This document shows positions 56,012 through 64,000 of a DNA stretch of 64,000 bases, one piece after another. Below the pieces are notes generated by a model, which did not search any database, was not told the DNA's origin, and saw nothing but the letters and a program-made list of their open reading frames with translations. The position numbers were made by a program, and so were the translations under genes. Where the stretch lies: positions 186,001 to 250,000 of the forward strand of contig MU863886.1 in assembly GCA_033296885.1 (NCBI GenBank). The letters run 5' to 3'. Origin of the DNA: Triangularia verruculosa. Its lineage: Eukaryota; Ascomycota; Sordariomycetes; Sordariales; Podosporaceae. Each line of letters opens with the position of its first letter. The first letter of the stretch is position 1.

Positions 56012-57346
56012 CTACCGATAAACCGGAAACCCCTCTTCATCCAACGGTATCAGCTCCTCCTCCCCCTCCACCCCGCCCAGCCAAGCCTTGATCCTCTTCT
56101 TGCTATCCACCTTTGTATCCATCACCTTGCCCTCCTTGATCTTCTTGTCCAACAGCTTCTTCTTCTTCGCCAGCTCCTTATTCGACACGCCGCTTCCCTT
56201 GTTCTTGGTGATCACCACGCCCCCCGGTTGGAGGTGGACATTTCCCCCTGGAACTCCCGGCTGTTGCTTTTCCGCTGCTGATGGCGGTGTTGTCTTTTTG
56301 GCCGGGGCTGCTGCTGCTGGCGGGGGAGAGGCGAGGGATTTTCCTTTTTTGGAACGGCCTTCTGTGAGGAGCCACATTACTGGTCCTAGTGGTCTCTTTG
56401 GGGAGGAGGACTTTTTCGCGGGGGGGTTGACGACTTTTGGTTTTTGGGAGTGGGGTTGTTGTTGGCGGGTTGTTGGGGAGGAGGTCTTGCGGATGGGGGA
56501 GGGGGAGGTGGATTCGATTCTTGTTAGGGCGAGGCCGGATGTACGGGGGCTGGGGTTGGTGGTGGTGATTGCTTCTGTTGGGCGGCCGGTGGATTTGGTG
56601 ATGATGGTTGGGTAAGAGGACTTTGGGTTGGAGCCGGAGCGGTGGCTTTTTAGGGCGGGGGAGATGGGTGGTTTGAGGAAGTGGTTGTTGTCTTTGCTGG
56701 TGGTGGTGCTTCTTTCTGGGCTGGAGGAGGAAGACGAGGAGGAGGAGGAGGTTAAAGGGGTGGTGTCTTCTATTGTGATTTTGGGGGAGTTTGGTTGGGA
56801 TATTGGTTCCATGTGAGGGTGCGGCAGGGGTTTTGGTTCGGGTTGTGATTTTGTTTTCGGTTGGATTTGCTGGGATATTGACTCCAGATGGGGATGCGGT
56901 ACTAGAGGTTGGATCTCGGGTTCTGGGTCTGTTTTGGGTTGCTTTTGGTAGTCCCATTCATCTGCCAAAGGAGTTGTCATCAGCTGAGGTCCGGAATCGA
57001 GGAGAAGATGTTTTGCAAGCATACCGTTTGGAAGCTTTCTCGCGCGCCAGAAATACGTATTGTCCTCGCTAAGATACCATTCCGACCACGACCTAGCATT
57101 CTTCGATGTTGAAGTCTTTTTTGATTTCGACTTCGTCCGTACAGGCTTTGACTTCTTTGATTTCGATGGCTCTTCGGATATTGTGGGCATCTTGGCTCGA
57201 CGGGAGCCCTTGGGTACGCTGTACGTCGGGGTCGGCTCAGCTGTTGTGCCCTTGGCGGGCGGCGAGGGTGAAGTTGGCCATAGCGAGTGCCAAAAGTCCC
57301 TATTGGGATGTGTGGGGATATTGTATTCCCGTGGTTTGGAGGCCAT
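56012..57346 (-). CDS. Basic, Ser/Pro/Lys-rich disordered protein, function unknown
   Basis: A single exon of 444 residues starting at an ATG at 57346. The first 30 residues (REYNIPTHPNRDFWHSLWPTS) and a segment near 80-130 (NARSWSEWYLSEDNTYFWRARKLPNG, then LADEWDYQ) look ordered and aromatic. The rest is Ser/Pro/Thr/Lys low complexity with runs of serine. The C-terminal 70 residues are Lys-rich (NKELAKKKKLLDKKIKEGK) and end in GEEELIPLDEEGFPVYR. No membrane span or enzyme motif is seen. I do not recognise the family; the pattern is compatible with a nuclear or RNA-associated protein. The two ordered blocks support a real gene. Confidence 0.72.
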   Translation of the reverse strand: MASKPREYNIPTHPNRDFWHSLWPTSPSPPAKGTTAEPTPTYSVPKGSRRAKMPTISEEPSKSKKSKPVRTKSKSKKTSTSKNARSWSEWYLSEDNTYFWRARKLPNGMLAKHLLLDSGPQLMTTPLADEWDYQKQPKTDPEPEIQPLVPHPHLESISQQIQPKTKSQPEPKPLPHPHMEPISQPNSPKITIEDTTPLTSSSSSSSSSSPERSTTTSKDNNHFLKPPISPALKSHRSGSNPKSSYPTIITKSTGRPTEAITTTNPSPRTSGLALTRIESTSPSPIRKTSSPTTRQQQPHSQKPKVVNPPAKKSSSPKRPLGPVMWLLTEGRSKKGKSLASPPPAAAAPAKKTTPPSAAEKQQPGVPGGNVHLQPGGVVITKNKGSGVSNKELAKKKKLLDKKIKEGKVMDTKVDSKKRIKAWLGGVEGEEELIPLDEEGFPVYR

Positions 57347-58551
57347 CGTTTATTCAACGGGCAATAGTCATTTGAATTTGCCGTGTTCACTGGGAACATC
57401 AGAGGAGGACAGCAAATCTACCCATGAACAAACGTGCTTACGGATGTTATTGCGCACAATGGAAGACTTGTTGGTGTTTCAAGCAAGGTCAATGAGGAGG
57501 TCTTAGACAGACGAAGTTGGAGAGCTGTGGGTCAGTCTATATGTATGTATGGACTGCCAGAAAGAGCCGCACAGGGGAACGGCGTCGGTGTAGCGGCTAG
57601 CGCAACGCAGCAAGCCTCATCCGAACATTCAAGGAACGGTGGCAATACTTTTGGAACAACCGGATGGATGATGGAAGAGCCGGCCCTCCCAATAAGAGCG
57701 TTGTCGTTGCAAGCGGGACCATCGCATACCACATGCCCAGTTGACACCAAACCGGCTCCTGTCATCCAACGATGTGGCTGTTCTCTGGCTCATAACAAAT
57801 GACAAGCAAGTTCAGATCTGGCATTAACCTATCGGGGCGGCCTCATGAATACTTTGCATGCTCCTAGGCCTGCTTCGGCTCAGGTTTGCATGCTTGGTGC
57901 CCAACGTGTCATGGTGCCAACGCAAGTCGGTGGTAGCTGACCCACTCTATACTCACATGACTTCCGATCAATCAGTCCAAACAGAGAGCGACATATATCA
58001 TGATGAGTGTGGAGAATGGAATGAATGGAGAAGAAATAAGTTGCCTCTTACCCGGATGGCGTGTCGGTGTCGGCTTTCCACCAGGTACGCTTCGGGCCGT
58101 GAGAATCATGAGATCTTGGCTTCCATTGATATCCAATGGAGTGGATGCAGAACCATAATTCGAGGTGAACCCGAGCGGGTAGCAGATCGGATCGGGCTAT
58201 CTTGACTTTGCTTGGAGTTTCGTGTACAGCTGTAGGCCAGTCAACTTAAGCACGTAACCTCGGTCTTCGCCAGTTGCCTGGTTTAGGCTGAGCAGCAGAT
58301 GCTCATCAGCGCGATATTGCCTGCTGCCTTGACTTCTCGGGCACAATTCCCATCGAAGCAAGTATCGGAAAGGGGCTTTGAAAATGGAGCTAGTAATCTC
58401 ACCGGAATTAGAGGTGTATGGGCCGCTGGTCGGGTGTCTACATTTCTAAAAGTGGATTACAGGCACGTCACGATAAGTGGTCCTATTCAAGACATTACCC
58501 GCAGTTCCACTTTAGCACAGCTGAAATCCAAAAGAACTTGATTACATCTTG
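57347..58551. other. Intergenic region without recognised genes
   Basis: About 1.2 kb between the basic protein gene (start at 57346) and the stop of the HET-domain gene (58552). Only short frames lacking domains or splice support are visible. No repeat or RNA gene was identified. Confidence 0.5.
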
Positions 58552-61157
58552 CTATCTCAGGATAAAACTTTGCTTTGGGCCTACATCCCAACCGTACAAC
58601 GCATTTTCCCCTCCCACTCCGGTAAAATATCGAATTTTCAAAAGCCCTCTCCGAAAAGAAAATTTCCCCCTAGTACGGACAACCAGACAGACAATGACAT
58701 CCGGCTCGCGACGCTCAAACAAATCTATCCGCCGTTGTCTCGCACCCGGCCTCTTCTTATCCGCAGCTTGTATAGCCTTATACACATCCCTACGGGGCTC
58801 TCCATACGTGCCCAGGACAACGCACTGATAGTCGTCATTCAACAGTTTCATCTCGAGCTCTTTCAACGAGGTAGCCCCCATCGACAGGCACAAATCTGTA
58901 TTCTCATGAAGCCGTGTTACCAACTGCGCCGGGTCGAGGACGTATGCATCAAAATGCAAGGACTCAGCCGCAAGGACTTCACGAATGAAGTATTGCTTGT
59001 ACCGCTCGAAGCTGTGCAGCCACTCGTACTCCCTCATCTGGCGGCCGTTTTGGAATCCTATCCTCACAGAACTGAGGAGACTGGTCCAGCAGTAGGGTAG
59101 GTCTGTCCTGCTCTGTATATGACCGAACCATCCGGCCCAGGACCAGGAAGGGAATCCTTGCCGAAGCTGCGGCTTGGGGTTGTGGTTGGGGGTCCATGGT
59201 AACTGCTGCCCCTGGTCTGGATCGGAAGCCCGTGTTTTAAGAAACTGCCGCGGAAGACTGTCGTCAAAGTTATCTACTGTGTGAGACCATGCCAGGGCGT
59301 AGCTTAAGTGGTCGAGCCCCTCCTGTTTACTGCCTGTTGGCAGATTTGCGATGGGGAACGGGATGGGGATCCCAGCCAGACAGGCGATCATGGCTGTCGT
59401 TTTCGCATAAAACCGGGCGATGGCTGCAAACGCATGGAGGACGTCGTCTTTGTTAGTGAGTTCTCGCTTTGTGTACTGCCGGATCTGATGCTGACATCGG
59501 CGGATTATGTCGACCTTCCGGTGGTTTGCCTTGTTTCGTCTCACGTCGAGGTGCGAGTATTGGTTAGAGTTCCCGCATACAAATCGCCCCGCACGGTGGT
59601 AGGCTCTAAACCGCTGGCCGTTCTTGGTGTGGATGATGTCGAGGTTGCTCTTGAAGGACTCGGTACAGTTCATCGCGTTGCACTCGAAGTAGACCTGGTG
59701 ATTCGTGAAGAAGAGGCGGCGAGTCGAGAAGAGGCCCTCTTGGTACGTCCATGCTCTGGTCGACCATTTTGAATGCTTGATGAAGTCGTGGGGGTCGGGC
59801 ATGGTCGATATGAACCGGAACTGGCCACTGCGGCACTCTTGCTGACTGGCACGAGGAGTCGAGCTTACACCAGGAAGCCCGGCATTGGCGTCATCCCCGA
59901 GTGCGCATATTGCTACCTGGGACCCGGCGTAAATATCTCCCATACGGCTGAACTGCTCCCGCTTCTCAGTCTCGTTGCTCTGATCGATACAATACTTGTC
60001 GACCCAGAGGTAACGGTATCGTAGTGCTTTGGTCACCTCGATGGCATCTCGAATGGTCAGTGGGATATTCCTTGGGAGCCTCAGCTGCTTCTTTGGTTTC
60101 ATGTCTTTGGCCGGACCGGTGCTTCCCGACTGGCCCCAGACATAGCTCAGAGCCACGTACTTGTCGCCTGGCTCATAGTCTCGAATCGCCAAGTTCTCAG
60201 ATTTGCAGTCAATAACCCTCATTCCTTTCACCTCTGGCGGCTTTGGGTTGCAGCGGCTGCGGTGCAGCTTACAGGTCCGCAGCCAGGAGAGAAGTTGTTT
60301 CGGGTCATACTTTGGAGCGACTTGCTGGGGCTGGAGGATCTTCGTTTCCCGTCGCCCATCGGGCAAAACAACAATCAAGCCCCTTGAGGCTATGTGTTCC
60401 ACCAATCCCGCCTTCCACTTTGGGGCGATGGGCACCACAGCGATGTGATACGGTGCTTCGTGCTCTCGGAGCACTTTCCTTCCAGCTGGAAAATCGCTGA
60501 TGTGGTGGACGTATCGTAGGTTCGGGAAGACGTGGAGTCGGTCCCCCAGATCTGGTACTGCCTTGCGCTCAATCCAGCGCCAATTCTCCAACCACTTTTC
60601 TATCCATGGGGCGTGGAGTTGGTGGCAGAGTGTACAATCATTGTCGGGTGAGAGTTTCCGGAATCGCCGACCCACGTCGGCGACGGGCCGGCCTTTCCAT
60701 GTGAATCGCAGTCTCTCCCTTACAATCTTTTCGATCCCGTCCCAGCATATTTCCGAGCAATCGGTACAGAGCTTACCGGCTGATGGTGAGGAAGAGACGT
60801 GTGTTCGACATTGGCGCTTGGCAGCTGGACTACTGCTGTTGCTGCTCGTGGTCACGGTACTCTGGCGACTCTCGTCTGAAACTTCGATTCTCCTCTTCCC
60901 CAAGACTGAAGATTGCGGTCGTGTAGAAACTCGCTTGAGGCCCTCATCTCTGTGTCTGCTTTGATGATTGGAGACCTGTACTCCGTTAATCACGAACCCA
61001 GTCTTGCTAGGTAGTTGCATCAAGTATTACTCACAGTCTGCTGCTGCCTGGGGGGTTTGATACGGGCTCTATCATGTGGAGATTCAAGCCTCTCTGTTGT
61101 TTTGCTGTTGCGACGCTGATTTCCAGGGGGCACAAGGCCGCCCGCTTTGTAAGGCAT
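58552..61157 (-). CDS. HET-domain (heterokaryon incompatibility) protein
   Basis: Two exons, 61157-61035 and 60975-58552, give 848 residues. The intron (GTGAGT donor, GATTAAC branch, TACAG acceptor) joins a basic N-terminal segment to the rest. A CxxC-type pair (LCTDCSEIC) lies near residue 110-120. The HET domain starts at about 314 with YVALSYVWG, followed by LPLTIRDAIEV, YRYLWVDKYCIDQ and, later, STRAWTYQEGLFSTRRLFF. The C-terminal half has KADDVLHAF-like and GFPSWSWAGWFG motifs typical of this group. HET proteins can trigger cell death on encounter with incompatible partners. No NACHT, WD or other sensor domain is attached, so the trigger is unknown. No frame damage is visible, in contrast to the pseudogene at 30-31.5 kb. 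Confidence 0.9.
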
Positions 61158-61614
61158 CGTGTTGGTTGTGTATGGGCGAAGCTGCTCTAGGCAATGAGAG
61201 CGATGCTAATTCCTTGCCACCGCAAAACACTATATTCCAGTCATTTTAAGGGAAACTATAAACATGATCCTGGGGTGACTCATTCGACCTACCGTCAAGA
61301 CCAGGGACAAACGTGCTCGAGGCTTCACACAAGGTGGCCGCATTGGTGGTGACATTCCATGAGCCAATCACATCGCAGCGCAAGCACACAAGAATGCCCA
61401 AGGCATTCTTTACGCAGCAGGGTTCCTCGAATCATAGCTCCCCAGATTATGTGGGTTGAAAGCTGAAACACCAAAAGGTCTGTATTGATTGGTTCGTCAG
61501 CCAATAGTATACGGTGTGGCGTTGATCAAGCGCCTCCGCAGTAGCAATCATCAGTTGCCGTTTAGAATAGGTATCTAGCATGATGACATTGAGCTCCTGT
61601 ACCTGAGTACCTAT

Positions 61615-62613
61615 CTACAAGTATGGGCCAAGAACCTTCTCTGTGTGGTCCCACACCTTCTCCTGGCCCTTCTCCCGAAGCTGAGCGACGACCTTTGCAT
61701 TCGGCGTGCAGTCGCACTTGTTGCTGACGAGGAATAGTCCACCAGCTGACTGCGCAGTTGTAGTGATTCCTGCCCTGCCCGTATATGGCACACCGCGGCC
61801 GCCAAAAGCAGCGCTAGTGCTTTCAAACAAATGTCTCTGGCCCGACTCGTCGTCGGAGAAGCCAATAAGCCAGTTCATAGACTCGACGACACGCGAAAAT
61901 ATGCTGCCCACTACTGAATTCGCATCCCAACCCCTCCTCACATTTCCTGTATTGACCGCCCCCGGACACGAGTGAATGAAAGTAATGTCGGGGTTCTCAC
62001 TGGCCAGCTTATCCAGCGTTATGGTGTTCATGGCGAGGTACTGAAACCGAGCCCGGTAGACTTTGAAATTCCCCGGCTTTTTCAGGTCCAAGTCGTCCAA
62101 GTCGATGAGATAAGTTGTTTCTAACCCACCGCCTAAGACGCTGACGACTCTTGCGTGGTCGGATGCCCCGAGCAAGGGGAGAAGATGAAGAATAAAGAGC
62201 ATTCGGGAGTAGTATTCAAGGGCCTGGACAACTTCGTGGCCCTCGGCGGTCTCCTTTCGTGTGCCGAATGGCGCATAGCCGGCGGTGAGGACCAACAGGT
62301 CGAGACGTGACTCCTTGCTTTTGATAACCTCGCATACTCTCTTGACATCGGCAAGGAGGGAGACCTCAGCTTCGGTCCAGACTATTTCGGCCTTGGGGTT
62401 GACGGCGTGTAGCTCCTCGATGAAAGCTTGCGTGCGCTCTTTGGAACTCCTCCGCCCGACCAGGTAGATTTTGACAGTAATCCCTGTTGCGACCAGAGCT
62501 TTGATCGTAAATTTCCCGATGCCCGAGGTCCCACCAACAAAGACGGCAACATGGAGGCCTGATTCATCGTTGATGAGGGAATTGGAGGCGAGTATGTCGT
62601 CGAAAGAAACCAT
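61615..62613 (-). CDS. Short-chain dehydrogenase/reductase-like protein with atypical active site
   Basis: A single exon of 332 residues from the ATG at 62613; the frame extends three codons upstream without an ATG. The Rossmann nucleotide-binding motif is GGTSGIGK at about residues 27-34, with basic residues after the second strand (GRRSSKE) that favour NADP(H). LVLTAGYAP replaces the usual NNAG block. The segment that should contain the catalytic YxxxK reads YLAMN, so the lysine is missing, and the preceding Ser (VVSVLGGG) is present. The family is a fungal SDR subgroup often found in secondary-metabolite or accessory loci. It could retain binding without classical catalysis, or use another residue. 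The position between a HET gene and a carboxylesterase fits an accessory region. Confidence 0.85.
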   Translation of the reverse strand: MVSFDDILASNSLINDESGLHVAVFVGGTSGIGKFTIKALVATGITVKIYLVGRRSSKERTQAFIEELHAVNPKAEIVWTEAEVSLLADVKRVCEVIKSKESRLDLLVLTAGYAPFGTRKETAEGHEVVQALEYYSRMLFILHLLPLLGASDHARVVSVLGGGLETTYLIDLDDLDLKKPGNFKVYRARFQYLAMNTITLDKLASENPDITFIHSCPGAVNTGNVRRGWDANSVVGSIFSRVVESMNWLIGFSDDESGQRHLFESTSAAFGGRGVPYTGRAGITTTAQSAGGLFLVSNKCDCTPNAKVVAQLREKGQEKVWDHTEKVLGPYL

Positions 62614-63315
62614 AGTGAACAAGAAGCGGTTAGCAGAATATGTTTCTCACGGATTTGTCGCCTGAATGCACACCTAAAAGAGGTGTTCAAAATTGACAGA
62701 TGAGGATACAAATAAATCTAAAAATCCTTTGGGCTGATTGTGTCGGTGGAAGCTATGACTTTCCATTTCGGGCTCCGGGATTTTGGCAAACCCGCTAAAC
62801 ACATCCTCGGTTGAATCATATGCCCAATAAGTCTCCGCGGCGGATGCGGCGCGACCGTGATGACCATGCTGCAACGGGATGCTTCGATGCCTCATTTTGA
62901 TCCAATGCTTATAGCGACCCAAAAGCTATCTTAAAGAAAAATACCGGACCTATTCTAAGAAAATTTTGAAATCGAAATTTGTGAAGCTGGCCGTATGCCT
63001 AGATCAAGTGAAGTACCGATCCGCCCGCGAGTCCAAAGTTCCTGTGGTTGTTCTCCATAGCAACAAACTTTTATAACCAGGCAACAATTGTCAATGTACC
63101 TAAATCATGCCTGAACTATGGGCCACAGGTCTTATCCTTTAAGGGTTCTTGATGCAATTAATAAAATACAACGCTTTGATCATACCTACTTGATTCATTC
63201 AAATCCACAAACGGGATTTCAACAGCAGCCTGGCAGTTGGCCCAGAACAGTATCTACTTAACTCCGCTTGGTTTTCTTCTACGGACGAACGCCGTCTTGG
63301 TATATCCTAACGCGC

Positions 63316-64000
63316 TCACGCACCATTGGTCGGGTCAAATACAAACCGGTCTAGCATGTCACAGCGTTCTCGCAGCTCCAGCGGCATGGTAGTGGCCTCG
63401 AACCCGCCTGTAATGTTGTATATGCGCTTGTCCCTGCTATACGCTGGCCACGCCATATCTTCACCGCGTACCAGCGCCAGTAGCTTCGCTTGGAAAGCGA
63501 GTGCCAGCTCTGAATCGCTGACTGGGGTTTGCTTGCCGTCGACGTAGAAGTAATCTGCCTTTGCTGTCAGATTTATACAGTCGTTGACCTAAGGTGAGCC
63601 TCTCGGCCTACTTACATGACAAATCCTGCCCGTGAACCGCCGGTGGCGTCGACATAATATACCGCATCGTCTTGTCCGGCAGCCCATTTGCCAAATTGTA
63701 GGCATTGCACGCGAAGACTGCGTCGGTTGTCCAGTCCCACGCCAGCTCCTTTTCGAATCCCGGATGGTAGTACTGGTCCAGGATGGCCTGTATCGTCGCG
63801 TTGCCGGCCGTTGGCATCACCTGCCGCACCATGGTAGGGAAGTAGCCGGGCATGCCCACATCGTGCGACGTCTCCTTGCCCTCGAGTGCCATAGTCCCGA
63901 CCACGAGCCTCTTCAGCTCCTTGTGCATGCAGCCCCGTCTGATCAGCGCCGAGGGGATGTCCGGGATCAGCTTTCCATCGGGGGCCGGGCCGAAGCCCAT
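63316..64000 (-). CDS. Type-B carboxylesterase, C-terminal part (runs off the window)
   Basis: Two exons are visible: one entering from beyond 64000 and ending at 63616, and the last at 63554-63316. The donor GTAAGT and acceptor AAAGGCAG splice HGQDL to SYYFYVDG in frame. This is the GxxHGxDLxYxF region of type-B carboxylesterases, and its His is the catalytic triad His. Upstream, ALIRRGCMHKELKRLVVGTMALEG matches the strand around the triad acid, with a Glu in LEGKE. The last exon ends MAWPAYS...FDPTNGA, the usual WPxY tail of the family. The nucleophile Ser (GESAG) and signal peptide lie outside the window. Substrate is unknown; secreted fungal members hydrolyse diverse esters or lipids. Confidence 0.85.

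Noticed and set aside
58549..59100. 183-codon plus-strand frame opposite the HET gene 3' end
   Set aside because: Shadow of the HET reading frame; no independent coding features.
1..64000. CRISPR arrays, bacterial operons, riboswitches, phage or integrated virus genes
   Set aside because: None seen; the window is eukaryotic nuclear DNA with spliceosomal introns throughout.

Overview
This window is nuclear DNA from a filamentous ascomycete, most likely a sordariomycete. The evidence is mostly intergenic spacing of 0.3-3 kb, short spliceosomal introns (about 50-70 nt, with CTAAC-like branch points and GTA(A/C/T)G donors), a dispersed single 5S rRNA gene of the Neurospora type, HET-domain genes, and fungal-only families (DUF1996, NCS1 permease, eqolisin-like protein). 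No species can be named from sequence alone. All gene models were spliced by eye from reading frame and GT/AG signals. Nearly all close to whole-codon totals with family-typical lengths, but none has transcript support.

Layout. 0.2-6.5 kb: a large single-pass membrane protein of unknown role and a secreted DUF1996 protein, both on minus. 6.5-9.7 kb: a gene-poor spacer. 9.7-24 kb: a housekeeping block with a Swa2/auxilin-like clathrin-uncoating co-chaperone, an Ubc7-type E2, a mitochondrial Mmc1-like protein, SmD3, an unusual ATP-dependent DNA ligase, a Prp3-C/DUF1115 mini-protein, a small mitochondrial-type membrane protein and nucleoside diphosphate kinase. 24.5-27.6 kb: glucosidase II alpha. 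29-36 kb is more accessory: an eqolisin-like secreted protein lacking expected catalytic residues, a decayed HET gene, a 5S rRNA gene, an NCS1 nucleobase permease and a secreted protein of unknown family. 36.6-44.2 kb: an M50B-like membrane peptidase, a DUF3140 protein, CAF-1 large subunit and a disordered fungal protein. 44.2-47.3 kb: a second gene-poor spacer. 47.3-57.3 kb: SPX-EXS phosphate exporter, vacuolar aminopeptidase I, PAF acetylhydrolase-like lipase and a disordered basic protein. 58.5-64 kb: an intact HET-domain gene, a short-chain dehydrogenase with a degenerate active site, and the 3' end of a type-B carboxylesterase cut by the window edge. This last stretch looks like the beginning of an accessory region.

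Functional themes are those of an ordinary chromosome arm: ER quality control and ERAD (glucosidase II, Ubc7), membrane traffic (Swa2), splicing (SmD3), chromatin assembly (CAF-1), phosphate handling (SPX-EXS) and vacuolar proteolysis (Ape1). There is no operon-like or clearly new multigene system. The observations most worth a second look are the DNA ligase fused to a long C-terminal region, the eqolisin-like probable pseudoenzyme, the HET pseudogene beside a 5S gene and an interstitial telomere-like motif, a tRNA/SINE-like element at 12.7-12.9 kb, a CRE palindrome overlapping the phosphate-exporter start codon, and an open in-frame upstream extension of the NDP kinase.
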